This document shows, one piece after another, positions 1-9,944 of a DNA stretch of 64,000 bases. How positions within the stretch are numbered: position 1 is the stretch's first letter; every line of letters starts with the position of its first letter. The notes under the pieces are model-generated. The model had not been told where the DNA came from. It saw only the letters and a list, made by a program, of their open reading frames with translations, and searched no databases. This DNA is from Legionella lytica. GTDB lineage: Bacteria; Pseudomonadota; Gammaproteobacteria; Legionellales; Legionellaceae. Position numbers and translations under genes: made by a program. The DNA is taken from NCBI RefSeq assembly GCF_023921225.1, contig NZ_CP071527.1, positions 2,136,501 to 2,200,500 of the forward strand, read 5' to 3'.

Positions 1-3000
1 GCCTCCGAGGCCATTGGCATGACGTTTAAAACCGTCATCTTGTGGAAGCCCGTCTCACTGAACCCCTGTGTACGCAAGATGCTTGCTCAAGAACAGATTA
101 ACGCCTTAACTCTGGAGCAATGGATTTCTCTTAATGCCATCCAAATCGCATTGGGTCGTGCGCAAGAGAATATTTTCATGTATGAGCCAGAAGAGCATTT
201 TCGCACCAAAGGAGAATTATGCTTTGGTAATAACTTGCCTATTGATGGTGCCTTAAAAGTCGCGCCGGTCGATGATAAAAAAGCTCAGGATGACGCTTGG
301 AAGAAGAAAATTGAGGAACATCTGGCTGAAGGAAATAAAGACTTAGCCATTGATTTGATGCGCAATCAGCTCCATCTTACAGAAGAACAAATTATACACA
401 AGCTAGGTCCTGTTGCAGAGCCAAGTTCACTACCCCAAGAATCACGCCCCCAAACAAATAAAAATCAGACTAAGTCTAAGAAAAGTGCACCAGTGCCGGT
501 AGCAAAACCAAGTCAGCCTAAAGTAACAACAAAAACACCCAGTGCTGCGAAAAAAGGAGCTACTCCCTCCGCAGCAGCTACTGCAATAACTGTTCCTGTA
601 GTATCAGCCCCTTCAATAGATACCTTATCTCAACTCGAAATTATTGCCGTGGTGAAGGAACTGAATGCTGCTTTTGCAAAAGGAACTACTAATGAAGCCA
701 AAGCCAATTTAAAAACCAATTTAAAAAAATTACTTAGCCATCCTCAGGCTATACGTTATTTGTTTTATTCACCAAGTTTGGCCAATACTTGCTTAGCCAT
801 GAAATTTATGGGCGATGCGGAGTACCAACCCATGATTCTTAGTTACTTAGGAAGCAATTGCTCATTAAATAATTTAATAGAATATCAAGATCCTGCTGTA
901 TGCGCGGAAATCCTTAATTTTATTTCACAGAGTGAAGAGGGAATTCGGTTTTTTAAAGAATCACTAAACCAAACCGCCCTGTTAGATGACGTATACGCCT
1001 CTTTTCTCTATTCATTGACTGCTTCGAATATTGGAATCGACCTCCTGTACGAATGGCTTCAAGCTTATCCTCCATTAATCAAAGGAATTAGTGGTCGAAT
1101 GCTGTGTGTAGCACGCCCGGAAAATGGTATAATTTATGCAAATGCCTCCCCTCTATACTGGCTTTGCTCGTCAGAGATAGGACAAAAAATCCTATACCTG
1201 CTACTGAGAGAAAATCCTCAATTGGCTACAGAAATCAGCAGTAAAGCCTTGTGCTTACCGCGCACAGGAGCGAATACATCTCCTTTATATTGTCTTTCTT
1301 GCACCACTACAGGAAGAGCTATTTTAGATATATTAAAATCCAAAAATCATGAATTAACTCAATCGGTTATCGAAGAAAACCTATCTTTAATAGCAACTGC
1401 TAGAGCCTCTGAAGATAATCCACTAAATGGAGTTGTCTCTCAAAATAACTTAAATTTCCAGAGCCAACCCAAAGTAATCATACACACGTTCAGCCCAAAA
1501 AGTCAGACGTCCACAACCAATCTTTTTCACGAGGCTGATATTAAAGAATTGCATATACCTCAGCCATGGACTTATGTCGCCGCACCTGAAAAACAACAAA
1601 AAGTAACATTGCTTCCCCTCCCTGAAAAAGAAGGTCGTGAACCAAAGTCACTAGTCATCCGATCTCACGAAACAATTCACTATTTTTGTGCAACAGCCAC
1701 TAAGAGGCCCCTTGCCCCTCTCCCCCCATCATTCCTACAGGCAGCAGGCTTTACTGTGCAAAAAGCTGCTCACGCTCCGAACCAACCTACCGAAATAAGG
1801 CTTTATTTCAAATACCCTGAAGGTACCAATCATACTAAACCACCTATTAGTTTGCGCACGCTACTCAGTGATAAACAATATCAACCAACGAGGACGCAGT
1901 TAGTCGATTTTATAACCCAGTTAATTGCGGAAATGGATTGCTTACCTCCTAACCTTAATTTTTATCCCTCATTGGATACTGTTTTTATTATTAATCCTAA
2001 AAAAATTGGCACTAATCGGCCCTTAAAATTTCAATTCTGTCTTTCCGCTTTGTTTCTGGATAAGGAACTAGAACCAGGCCTAGACCGTAATAAAATACAC
2101 TGCCGTATGACCGCAATGCTCTGTTTACACATTGCCACCCAAACAATCGATTTAAACGAGCCTACGCTACTTCAAAAAATAAACGTAGCCCAGAAAAAGT
2201 ATCCCGCATTGATTGCCATTTTTACTGAGCTATGGGAGTCAACCTGCAAACAAGAAATCACTCAAAAGAAACATATTCAACTTATGTGGCAGATATCCCC
2301 CACAATTAATGCACTGCATAAAATTCGCAGCACAAAAAGCCAAACCTGGAATACAGCCGAATTGTTTGCGCTACTCTCGGGAACTGCGTGTGATGATTCA
2401 GAATCAATCAGCCAAGCATCTGCTGCAGCATTACTTAATTTATATCTGAACAGCGATGCAGAAGATAAGCTCAAGATGACTCGGCTTCTAGCCCAATGCG
2501 TTGAATTATTGATGCCATGTGAAAAATCTGCTTGGACTGATCCAAGATCAAAATCCAAGAGTGGCAGTTGGATAAGTCGAATAAATCTAATAAGTGCCTT
2601 ATTACAAGAGTTAGCACAGCTGGATGATTTGGACACCCTGCATCAAACACAACAACGCCTATTAGCAGCAGGTATAGGAAATCAGCTTAGTGGTAATTTG
2701 AATGATCATAAGGTAAATTTCATATCTCCTACTTTAGTGTCATCAATTAAAGCCGCGACTTGGATGTCGTTCCAATTTGCCACCATCAAAACACGTCTTA
2801 TTTTTGAAAACAATGTAAAAAAATTGACGCAAATGCTATTTGATGCCACAAAACCCCAGGTGAGCGAACGAGGGACTACATCCTCATATATGACCACCAC
2901 AGAATGTGAACAATACATTCTTATGCTATTGATCATGGCCGATTTTGGTAAATGGATTAAGCAGCCCTCGCATAATTCGCTACCCAATCCAGATGATATT

Positions 3001-4668
3001 GATACAAAACTGTTAAATGTATGGAACAATATAGATCTTCAACTTCTATTAAATTTTGGTCTGCCTAGTTCTCCTGATTCACTATCTGATGAGACGATTG
3101 AACTCATGAAGAAGAAATTAGAACAACATATTATCCGTTTAATTCAAAAATCAGCCCAAGCTCCATTAAATGACCGTGAACAGCAACAACTGTCTATCAG
3201 TCTTAGTTATTTGAAGTCCTTTACTTGGCGTGCTCACGAGCAAGTAACTAATATCTCTTTCCAATCGCTCTATACCAGCCATTTTATAGCGCTTATTTTT
3301 GCCAAGCCACGGCACACTGTGTTTTATGAAAAGAAACCCTTGCTACCGATAACTCCTCTTGCTCACTCCATGCAACAACTCATTGATGCCGCGCACGCAT
3401 CAACGAATCAAACCCAGGCCGTGTCTAGCCGAAAACAACAAAAATTAGCACTTAGTCCCCACTATCTAAGAGAAGTTGATTCGCGACATCGTCGCAAAGC
3501 ATACCATCACTTTACTCCTGATGCAGCGACTTCTGGAGCTCCTGAAGATATAGAGCAATTTATTTTTTCCTTACCAGAGGGTGGATTAATCCAATATTAT
3601 TGTAATGCGAAAACGGATCTTTTTAAGAAAAACAGCTTTCATAGCTTACACTCTCGTGAATTAGAAAAAATAAAGCAACAATTTATCCCTGCAACACTCA
3701 GCACCGCACAAAGAATCTGTAAAGTAGAAGATAAAAAGACGGGGACACAAGGCTTATTCGAAGTCCGTGTGATTGATGCGGGTGATTCTAACTCACTCCT
3801 CATTGGCCTAACTTGGAATAAAACATTAAATGGAGAAAACACCATCCCAGGAGCTACCGCAATGTCGATTGCCCTTGATAGCGCTAGTGGAAATATCTGC
3901 TTTTTAGATGCTAAAAATGGGGCGAAAATAGAATATCCGTACACAAAACCCTTACACTCGGGTTCAATAGTCTCTTTTGGTATCACGGGGAAAGAGGTAT
4001 ATTGCATCGTCGATAACACTTTTTATCCGCCGATTAGTGGTTTTGAGCTGCCTCTAGGAGGTGATATTCATCCATTAATTCGCATAGGCTGCCCGGGAAT
4101 TAAACTAAGTTCACGAGTTATGGGCGCAATATGGACAACAGAACGAAATCCCGATAACACATTCAAGTATGCCCTATCCAATCCTCTTGCTTATAATCTC
4201 TATTTAGCCCAGCTACGGACAACAGTGTGTTCACACTATACCCCCCAGAAGCATAAAATGGATATTGATGTCTTTACTGAATTACTCAGCACCCCTCAAT
4301 TAATAGCTAAACAGGAGTTGAATATTCAGTTAGACCTGCTCATGGTGCTCTTGGCAAAGCATGAGTGTTTATTCGAGCGTTGTGTTGTACCTGGGATAAT
4401 AAGGAAGCTTATTAACGATATACTCAATACCCCTGTGACAGATACCCAAAAATATCGCGTTAGAGTATCCCCAGAACGAATAATCGAACTCGTTAACGTG
4501 CTAGGGCTTACCGAACTTGAGTCAGCTATAAAGCAACGATTTAGCGAAAAGCCCTCAATGGTGCCACTCTCCCTATTTGCCTCAGATAAAAAACCAGTAC
4601 AGTCGAATGACAAAGTAAATCAGGCACAAAATATCGATGAGACTAAAGAGCGAGCAGGCTTATCTTGA
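1..4668 (+). CDS. Large helicase-like / repeat / SPRY-like protein, 5' end outside window
   Basis: The frame is open from base 1, so the ATG at 19 is internal. The first residues match a middle part of the protein at 19420-23196 (shared AIGMTFKTVILW, like SF1 helicase motif VI). The visible 1555 residues hold the end of the helicase-like core, a Lys/Pro/Ala-rich linker (nt 420-620), two to three helical repeats of about 45 residues with NTSPLYWL/LLLENPQLA-type motifs (nt 1030-1340), a long helical region, and near nt 3760-4140 a segment resembling a SPRY/B30.2 fold (GSIVSFGITGKEVYCIVDN, then GGDIHPLIRIG). Size and mix of domains suggest a Dot/Icm effector, which is inference. Precise function unknown. 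Confidence 0.75.
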   Translation, partial: ASEAIGMTFKTVILWKPVSLNPCVRKMLAQEQINALTLEQWISLNAIQIALGRAQENIFMYEPEEHFRTKGELCFGNNLPIDGALKVAPVDDKKAQDDAWKKKIEEHLAEGNKDLAIDLMRNQLHLTEEQIIHKLGPVAEPSSLPQESRPQTNKNQTKSKKSAPVPVAKPSQPKVTTKTPSAAKKGATPSAAATAITVPVVSAPSIDTLSQLEIIAVVKELNAAFAKGTTNEAKANLKTNLKKLLSHPQAIRYLFYSPSLANTCLAMKFMGDAEYQPMILSYLGSNCSLNNLIEYQDPAVCAEILNFISQSEEGIRFFKESLNQTALLDDVYASFLYSLTASNIGIDLLYEWLQAYPPLIKGISGRMLCVARPENGIIYANASPLYWLCSSEIGQKILYLLLRENPQLATEISSKALCLPRTGANTSPLYCLSCTTTGRAILDILKSKNHELTQSVIEENLSLIATARASEDNPLNGVVSQNNLNFQSQPKVIIHTFSPKSQTSTTNLFHEADIKELHIPQPWTYVAAPEKQQKVTLLPLPEKEGREPKSLVIRSHETIHYFCATATKRPLAPLPPSFLQAAGFTVQKAAHAPNQPTEIRLYFKYPEGTNHTKPPISLRTLLSDKQYQPTRTQLVDFITQLIAEMDCLPPNLNFYPSLDTVFIINPKKIGTNRPLKFQFCLSALFLDKELEPGLDRNKIHCRMTAMLCLHIATQTIDLNEPTLLQKINVAQKKYPALIAIFTELWESTCKQEITQKKHIQLMWQISPTINALHKIRSTKSQTWNTAELFALLSGTACDDSESISQASAAALLNLYLNSDAEDKLKMTRLLAQCVELLMPCEKSAWTDPRSKSKSGSWISRINLISALLQELAQLDDLDTLHQTQQRLLAAGIGNQLSGNLNDHKVNFISPTLVSSIKAATWMSFQFATIKTRLIFENNVKKLTQMLFDATKPQVSERGTTSSYMTTTECEQYILMLLIMADFGKWIKQPSHNSLPNPDDIDTKLLNVWNNIDLQLLLNFGLPSSPDSLSDETIELMKKKLEQHIIRLIQKSAQAPLNDREQQQLSISLSYLKSFTWRAHEQVTNISFQSLYTSHFIALIFAKPRHTVFYEKKPLLPITPLAHSMQQLIDAAHASTNQTQAVSSRKQQKLALSPHYLREVDSRHRRKAYHHFTPDAATSGAPEDIEQFIFSLPEGGLIQYYCNAKTDLFKKNSFHSLHSRELEKIKQQFIPATLSTAQRICKVEDKKTGTQGLFEVRVIDAGDSNSLLIGLTWNKTLNGENTIPGATAMSIALDSASGNICFLDAKNGAKIEYPYTKPLHSGSIVSFGITGKEVYCIVDNTFYPPISGFELPLGGDIHPLIRIGCPGIKLSSRVMGAIWTTERNPDNTFKYALSNPLAYNLYLAQLRTTVCSHYTPQKHKMDIDVFTELLSTPQLIAKQELNIQLDLLMVLLAKHECLFERCVVPGIIRKLINDILNTPVTDTQKYRVRVSPERIIELVNVLGLTELESAIKQRFSEKPSMVPLSLFASDKKPVQSNDKVNQAQNIDETKERAGLS

Positions 4669-4712
4669 ACACAGCAAACTGTGGTGACAAACTCTGGGAA
4701 GCCTCAATAAAA

Positions 4713-5276
4713 CTAGAGTAAGGCCGCCACTGGTGCATAACTTCTGCGATGAATCTGGCAAGGCCCTAATCGGGCTAAAGCCTCTCTATGAGCAACTGTA
4801 GGATATCCTTTATGGCCAGCAAAGCCATATCCAGGATAAATGGCATCCAGTGCCTCCATTTCCTCATCACGTAAGACTTTCGCGAGTATAGAGGCTGCAC
4901 TGATTTCAGGAATCAGGCCATCACCTTGAATAATCGCCTGACAGGGAACGCTTAATTTTGGAGCATGCGCTCCGTCAACTAAAACTTCATCAGGTTGAAT
5001 AGGTAAAGCTTCTACAGCTCTCTGCATGGCCAGTAATGTAGCTTGATGAATATTCAAAGTATCAATTTCACCAACCTCGGCGCGGCCATAAGCAAATGCC
5101 AAGGCCTGCTCCTGGATTTGCAGAGACAATAATTTACGCTTCTTAGCACTTAATTTTTTAGAGTCAGCCAGCCCTCCAATAGGTTCTTTTAAAATAACTG
5201 CCGCAGTCACTACGGCGCCCGCCAAAGGTCCACGCCCCACCTCATCTACGCCGGCAAGCAATCTCATCTTATTCAT
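4713..5276 (-). CDS. rnhB: Ribonuclease HII
   Basis: Cytosolic endonuclease that cleaves the RNA strand of RNA-DNA hybrids and excises misincorporated ribonucleotides. The 187-residue protein has the family hallmark [12 protein letters not shown] at residues 9-20, with the first acidic metal ligands, and DGAHAPK and SILAKVLRD further on. Length fits the family (about 190-210). Two starts are possible, ATG at 5276 or at 5267, and both keep the catalytic core. It is divergent from the oxidoreductase gene at 5417. Confidence 0.95.
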   Translation of the reverse strand: MNKMRLLAGVDEVGRGPLAGAVVTAAVILKEPIGGLADSKKLSAKKRKLLSLQIQEQALAFAYGRAEVGEIDTLNIHQATLLAMQRAVEALPIQPDEVLVDGAHAPKLSVPCQAIIQGDGLIPEISAASILAKVLRDEEMEALDAIYPGYGFAGHKGYPTVAHREALARLGPCQIHRRSYAPVAALL

Positions 5277-5416
5277 TATTATCCCAGATGCCTTAAAAAG
5301 GCCCCTAATGATACCGAGACATACGTCGTTTGCAACTCTTCTTTTTATGATTAAAATTGATTTCTCATTCAGGAAATGCGATCATCGCGTACAAATAATT
5401 AGCAAATGAGCATCAT

Positions 5417-6379
5417 ATGAATAAAATTCGCTGCGCCGTGATTGGTGTTGGTTACCTAGGTCGTTTTCACGCACAAAAATACCAATTGATTCCTCATGCC
5501 GAATTAGTTGCCGTATGCGACTTACACGAAGAAGCAGCAAAAAGAGTAGGTCAGGAGCTAAATGTTCCTGCTTATACTGATTATCGTGACTTATTTGATA
5601 AAGTTGATGCGGTAAGTATTGCAGCTACAACCAGTATGCATTATGAACTAGCCAAAGCCTTTTTAGAGCAAGGCATTCATGTTTTACTAGAAAAACCGAT
5701 GACCGAAACCACGGCTCAAGCAGAAGAATTAGTTCTGTTGGCGAAAAAGCACAAAGCCAAACTACAGATAGGACATCTTGAGCGCTTTAATTCTGCACGC
5801 ATGGCTCTGGACAACTACTTGGATAAGCCCCTGTTCATTGAAGCAGAACGTCTGGCACCATTCACACCTCGTGGAGCCGATGTAAATGTAATATTTGATG
5901 TAATGATCCATGACATCGATTTAATACTAAATATGGTAAAAAGTCCTATTGTTTCCATCTTAGCCCAAGGAACACCAATTCTGACAAAAGCCATTGATAT
6001 CGCTCATGTACGTCTTACCTTTGCAAATCACTGCGTGGCTAATTTGACAGCAAGCCGAGCCAGCCTCAATTCGTCTAGAAAAACACGGATATTCCAGGAA
6101 AATTGTTTCTTATCCATTGATTATCAAAACAAACAGCTTTCTGTATTTAAAAAAGGGACGGGTGAAATGTTCCCTGGAATCCCAGATATTATCCATGAAC
6201 AAAAAGAATTGGAAAATGGTGATGCATTATTTGAAGAAATAAAAGCATTCTTAAAGTGCATTGCCGAAGACAGCACTCCACTGGTTACAGGTGAAGATGG
6301 GCTTGCAGCCTTACTGACTGCAGAGCAAATTACTACACTAATTCACAACAACCTTATGGAACGTCATGCACAAAGCTAA
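5417..6379 (+). CDS. gnnA: Gfo/Idh/MocA-family oxidoreductase, probable UDP-GlcNAc 3-dehydrogenase
   Basis: NAD(P)-dependent sugar oxidoreductase of 320 residues. The N-terminal Rossmann motif GVGYLG is at residues 10-15 and the family Glu-Lys-Pro motif at about 92-94. It overlaps the next gene, lpxB, by 14 nt, so the two are translationally coupled. Legionella lipid A is known to contain 2,3-diamino-2,3-dideoxyglucose. In Acidithiobacillus the GnnA oxidoreductase makes the 3-keto precursor and its gene sits beside lpxA/lpxB. Coupling to lpxB makes GnnA the best guess for this gene. The family is clear; the exact substrate is inference. No gnnB aminotransferase is visible in the window. Confidence 0.7.
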   Translation: MNKIRCAVIGVGYLGRFHAQKYQLIPHAELVAVCDLHEEAAKRVGQELNVPAYTDYRDLFDKVDAVSIAATTSMHYELAKAFLEQGIHVLLEKPMTETTAQAEELVLLAKKHKAKLQIGHLERFNSARMALDNYLDKPLFIEAERLAPFTPRGADVNVIFDVMIHDIDLILNMVKSPIVSILAQGTPILTKAIDIAHVRLTFANHCVANLTASRASLNSSRKTRIFQENCFLSIDYQNKQLSVFKKGTGEMFPGIPDIIHEQKELENGDALFEEIKAFLKCIAEDSTPLVTGEDGLAALLTAEQITTLIHNNLMERHAQS

Positions 6380-7526
6380 ACGGGTCGTTATTATTGCAGG
6401 TGAAGAGTCTGGTGATGTTCATGCCTCCGCATTGGTTAAGCAACTAAAAGCACACTATTCCAATATAGAGATAAGTGGTATTGGTGGTAAGCATATGCAT
6501 GATGCAGGCGTCGAGTTAATTTCAGATTTAGCTCGTTATGGAGTTACCGGAATCACTGAAGTAGTTCGTCATCTTAAAGTCATTCGTAACGCATTTCAGG
6601 CAATTAAAAAGCATCTACAGCAACAAAAACCTGATTTGCTAATTTTGGTGGATTACCCAGGTTTTAACTTACGGCTTGCCAAGTATGCAAAGCGTAAATT
6701 AGGAATTAAAATTCTTTATTACATCAGTCCGCAAATTTGGGCCTGGAAAGCAAAGCGTATTCATCTAATTAAAGAATGCGTTGATCGCATGGCGGTTATC
6801 TTACCCTTTGAAAAAACAATCTATGAACATGCTCAAGTACCAGTAAGTTTTGTTGGCCATCCATTAATAGAAAAAATTAATGCTGTTGGTGAACGTGATT
6901 CGCAGCGAGCCGTATTAAATATTCCTGTGGGGGCTAAAGTTTTTGGCCTGCTTCCAGGAAGTCGCCATAATGAAATTGAGCGCCACATGCCCATACTCCG
7001 CGATACTGCAGAACGACTACACCAACAATATCCTGATTGGCAATTTGTTATTCCTATTGCTGACACTATTGATTCAGAAAAGATTACTAATTATTTTGCA
7101 CAAAGCAATCTACCTATAACCTTTGTCGAGGGGCAGGCATTAAGCTGTATGGCTGCTGCGGATTTTGTCATCGTCGCCTCAGGAACTGCCTCTTTAGAAT
7201 GTGCTTTATTAAAAAAACCAATGTGTATTATTTATAAATCGTCATTTATTACTTACGTATTGGCCGCCAAATTCATTAAAGTTAAATTTCTAGGTCTATG
7301 TAATCTTTTATCAAATAAAATGATAGTTCCAGAATTTCTACAATATGATTGTAATGTTGATGAGTTAACACATTATGTGACTCAATTTTTTAACGATCAC
7401 TCACGTCAAGCAAGAATGCTCGAACAATTAGGAAAACTTAGAACCTCATTGTCATCCGAGGAGTCTGATTGCTCATTATTTGCCCTAGTAGAGAGTGAAT
7501 TGTTCGAAAAAAATGCATGTTTTTAG
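6366..7526 (+). CDS. lpxB: Lipid-A-disaccharide synthase
   Basis: Family 19 glycosyltransferase that joins UDP-2,3-diacylglucosamine (or its diamino analogue) to lipid X at the inner membrane surface to form lipid A disaccharide. The 386 residues match the usual length. Signatures include AGEESGDVHA near residues 11-20, LVDYPGFNLRLA, ISPQIWAWK, the SFVGHPL motif, LLPGSRHNEI and the VASGTASLECAL nucleotide-binding stretch. Its start lies inside the preceding oxidoreductase gene. Confidence 0.96.
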   Translation: MHKAKRVVIIAGEESGDVHASALVKQLKAHYSNIEISGIGGKHMHDAGVELISDLARYGVTGITEVVRHLKVIRNAFQAIKKHLQQQKPDLLILVDYPGFNLRLAKYAKRKLGIKILYYISPQIWAWKAKRIHLIKECVDRMAVILPFEKTIYEHAQVPVSFVGHPLIEKINAVGERDSQRAVLNIPVGAKVFGLLPGSRHNEIERHMPILRDTAERLHQQYPDWQFVIPIADTIDSEKITNYFAQSNLPITFVEGQALSCMAAADFVIVASGTASLECALLKKPMCIIYKSSFITYVLAAKFIKVKFLGLCNLLSNKMIVPEFLQYDCNVDELTHYVTQFFNDHSRQARMLEQLGKLRTSLSSEESDCSLFALVESELFEKNACF

Positions 7527-7635
7527 CTTGAAAATATAGAATATCAATTACCCTTCATGTACAATCGATGTTGCTTTCATTGCATATGTAAGCAATTGGA
7601 CTGTTGTTGATTTAATTAATAATAAGGAAGTTAAG

Positions 7636-7935
7636 ATGAATGTCATTGAAACACCTGAAGTTACCCAGTCAATAATCAAACAAGACCAAGGTCTCCAGGA
7701 TTTAGTTTATAATCTGGTTACTCGTTTTCTTTCAGAAAATAAAAACAAAAGTATTGACGACCTTTATGACATGATTTTGTCTGAAGTTGAACCTCCATTA
7801 TTACAAGCAGTAATGGAAAAACGTCGTGGTAACCAGCTACAAGCAGCTAAAATGTTGGGTATTAGCCGCGGTACAATCAGAAAGAAATTACAAAGATATT
7901 TCGGAACAAAGTACTTCCGATTAACTGATGAATAA
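7636..7935 (+). CDS. fis: Fis-family nucleoid-associated regulator
   Basis: Small DNA-bending protein of 99 residues. The C-terminal Fis helix-turn-helix is easily recognised (KRRGNQLQAAKMLGISRG, residues about 61-78, then TIRKKLQRYF). A strong Shine-Dalgarno (AAGGAAG) lies just before the ATG, and a stem-loop terminator follows at 7996. Legionella species carry several fis paralogues that repress effector genes; which of them this one is cannot be told from sequence alone. Confidence 0.93.
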   Translation: MNVIETPEVTQSIIKQDQGLQDLVYNLVTRFLSENKNKSIDDLYDMILSEVEPPLLQAVMEKRRGNQLQAAKMLGISRGTIRKKLQRYFGTKYFRLTDE

Positions 7936-7995
7936 TAAGTTAATCTCTTGACTCTGTTTTCACCTCACTAAGTTGGAAGAAAACAGCATTTAATG

Positions 7996-8021
7996 AAAAG
8001 CCCGATTATCGGGCTTTTCTT
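7996..8021 (+). terminator. Rho-independent terminator after fis
   Basis: A near-perfect inverted repeat, AAAAGCCCGA-TTA-TCGGGCTTTT, lies about 60 nt after the fis stop codon. The stem has a GC-rich core and ends in a T run. The A run on the other side would let it work in both directions. Confidence 0.9.
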
Positions 8022-8042
8022 ATAATGAAGATGAACTATTTG

Positions 8043-8070
8043 TTGACTACTTAATATGATTGTATAAAAT
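8043..8070 (+). promoter_or_regulatory. Putative sigma-70 promoter with PmrA-box-like half site
   Basis: TTGACT at 8043-8048 is followed after 16 nt by TAAAAT at 8065-8070. Within the spacer, CTTAATATG at 8050-8058 matches eight of nine positions of the half-site published for the Legionella response regulator PmrA (cTTAATatT), which controls many effector genes. Only one half-site is seen, so PmrA control is a suggestion. Confidence 0.4.
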
Positions 8071-8098
8071 ACATCCTGAGAATATTGGGAGTGCAACT

Positions 8099-9883
8099 AT
8101 GCTATCTGATGATAAGATTATCGAGTTAATCCACGTAAAAACCAACGCTTATCTAAGCATGGCAAACTATTTCACTCTACGCCAGCATTGCCTGGACCAG
8201 CAAGCACTTTCAGTTATCCTAGAGCAAATTCAAAATGATATAGCCCAGTTAGTTTATGATGAGAAAAATGAATACCTTACCACTCAAATACAAATAGCAT
8301 GTACAAAACAGGCTCAGCAAGATCTCGATGAAGATAGACGTGATATTGAAGAAGCAGAAGTAGAAAAGCACCAATGCACCATATTAGAAAAAGAGTTCGC
8401 CTCTATTAATGAGAAACTTGTGTTTGCGCGACAAGAGAAAAGCAAGCAAAAGGAAATTCTAAGTAATCTACGTCCATTAATCGATTCACTAGAAAGACAA
8501 ATTTGTCTACAGGAAACACTCCATGAGCATACACATTCTGAGGATGGGCGTAAAAAAATAACTCATGAACATGGCCAGCAACATACAAGCCATGAACATT
8601 CTCATCTTGAGCATAGCTCTCAAAATACCCATCACGCTCACTCACAGCATACATCAAGTTATAACGAGCTAATCGCCCTAATCTCTCCCGTGCCCGCAGA
8701 AGCCCAAAGCCAACTGATAGTACAAAAAGAGCAGATGAAAGTTAAATACCGTGCTGCACAGAAAAAGCTTGAAGCTTGCCTCGAAACAATTGAAAAATAT
8801 GCTCAAAGACAGTGCGAACTGAGGATCAAACTTACGAGCGAAATTCCACAAAAACAGCAAGCTCGTCGAGAACGCGCCAATACGCGCCTATTACGTGCAT
8901 TAGCTCGTTCAAATCACGCCCCTATACACGCACAATTATCCGCCCAAAATTATTCCTTATTCGCGGAGATGATTCGCAAATTCAACGCGCTCAAAGACTA
9001 TCAGGGAAAACAGGCTGTTACAAAAGCCCAAAAGTTCTCTTATAGGGAATACATTTATTGCCTTATCAATGGCCTGCAGGCGCATCGAACTACTTCTTTA
9101 AATTTTTATGAGTGGACTGCACTAACCCAAATTGCTAAGCACATGCAAGAAAGCATTCTCGTTGCAGACAAAGAACAACTTACGTTGTCTATGTTAAAAA
9201 ATGAACAGCAAGTTAAGAGAGATTTAGATAATATTCTTAGTGATAAAGAGGAGGAGCTGCTTAGCTTACAACGCGCCAATCCGATGCTAACCAACCAAAA
9301 TTCACGCTTTGATGAAGACAATAAAAGGCTAACCCAAACAATTAGCGAACGCCTGCAAAATAGAAACCAACTCCTCACAATTGGTGCAGGTATACTATTG
9401 CTCACTCTTATAACCGCTCTGCTGGCATTCATTGGAGGTATGGAGCTTATATTTTTTATCCCTTCAGCATTATGCGCAACAGCAACATTAGGCTTATTCG
9501 TTACCTCACTAATCTATACAGCTCAGAATAGCTCTGAAAGACATCAACTCAAGAAGAATCAAGTTAGTATAGAGGAAAATTCAAAAAAAATATCAACTCA
9601 AACTGGGCAAATCAGCACTTTAGAAATAACGACCATACCGGAATTAAGAAGACAAATAAACCAAGTACATTTAAAGATTGAGAAACTTAAACAAGAGCTC
9701 GAGGATTTAAACAAAACACGACTACTCTTTATAAGCAAAGCAAATAAAGTTGTTCTTAATAAAACAGAACAAATTTATCCAAGCGTAGGTACATCAACTA
9801 CAAACAATCCAGATGATACCCCATTTTATGATCTTTATCCTTCTAACTTTGATACGGAAGACGATACTAGTCCTCGGCTATAG
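8099..9883 (+). CDS. His-rich coiled-coil protein with two membrane segments, effector-like
   Basis: No family recognised. An upstream TTG at 8060 extends the frame, but the ATG at 8099 has a good ribosome site (GGGAG, 7 nt spacing), giving 594 residues. The order is: a long charged coiled coil; a striking His-rich stretch (nt about 8521-8655) with repeated HEH, HSH and HAH; more coiled coil; a hydrophobic hairpin of two helices (nt about 9370-9520); a second coiled coil; and an acidic, Ser/Thr-rich tail ending TEDDTSPRL. Coiled coil plus membrane hairpin plus acidic tail is typical of Dot/Icm substrates that sit on vacuole membranes (inference). The His stretch could bind metal. Confidence 0.75.
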   Translation: MLSDDKIIELIHVKTNAYLSMANYFTLRQHCLDQQALSVILEQIQNDIAQLVYDEKNEYLTTQIQIACTKQAQQDLDEDRRDIEEAEVEKHQCTILEKEFASINEKLVFARQEKSKQKEILSNLRPLIDSLERQICLQETLHEHTHSEDGRKKITHEHGQQHTSHEHSHLEHSSQNTHHAHSQHTSSYNELIALISPVPAEAQSQLIVQKEQMKVKYRAAQKKLEACLETIEKYAQRQCELRIKLTSEIPQKQQARRERANTRLLRALARSNHAPIHAQLSAQNYSLFAEMIRKFNALKDYQGKQAVTKAQKFSYREYIYCLINGLQAHRTTSLNFYEWTALTQIAKHMQESILVADKEQLTLSMLKNEQQVKRDLDNILSDKEEELLSLQRANPMLTNQNSRFDEDNKRLTQTISERLQNRNQLLTIGAGILLLTLITALLAFIGGMELIFFIPSALCATATLGLFVTSLIYTAQNSSERHQLKKNQVSIEENSKKISTQTGQISTLEITTIPELRRQINQVHLKIEKLKQELEDLNKTRLLFISKANKVVLNKTEQIYPSVGTSTTNNPDDTPFYDLYPSNFDTEDDTSPRL

Positions 9884-9910
9884 AGATTTCCACTAAACTA
9901 AATCCAGACT

Positions 9911-9937
9911 GTAAGTTGGGCTCATCGCCCAACCTAC
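9911..9937. terminator. Hairpin between convergent genes
   Basis: GTAAGTTGGGC, a 5-nt loop, then GCCCAACCTAC forms an 11-bp stem with one wobble between the ends of the coiled-coil gene and htpG. It lacks a long T run and resembles the dispersed GTAGGTTGGGC repeats found elsewhere in the window. It may act as a bidirectional terminator. Confidence 0.55.
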
Positions 9938-9944
9938 AATACCT

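Noticed and set aside
19..21. ATG as the start of the first large protein
   Set aside because: The frame is open to base 1 and the paralogue has about 500 residues before this point.
8406..8657. Minus-strand 83-codon ORF
   Set aside because: Shadow of the His-rich coding stretch on the plus strand.
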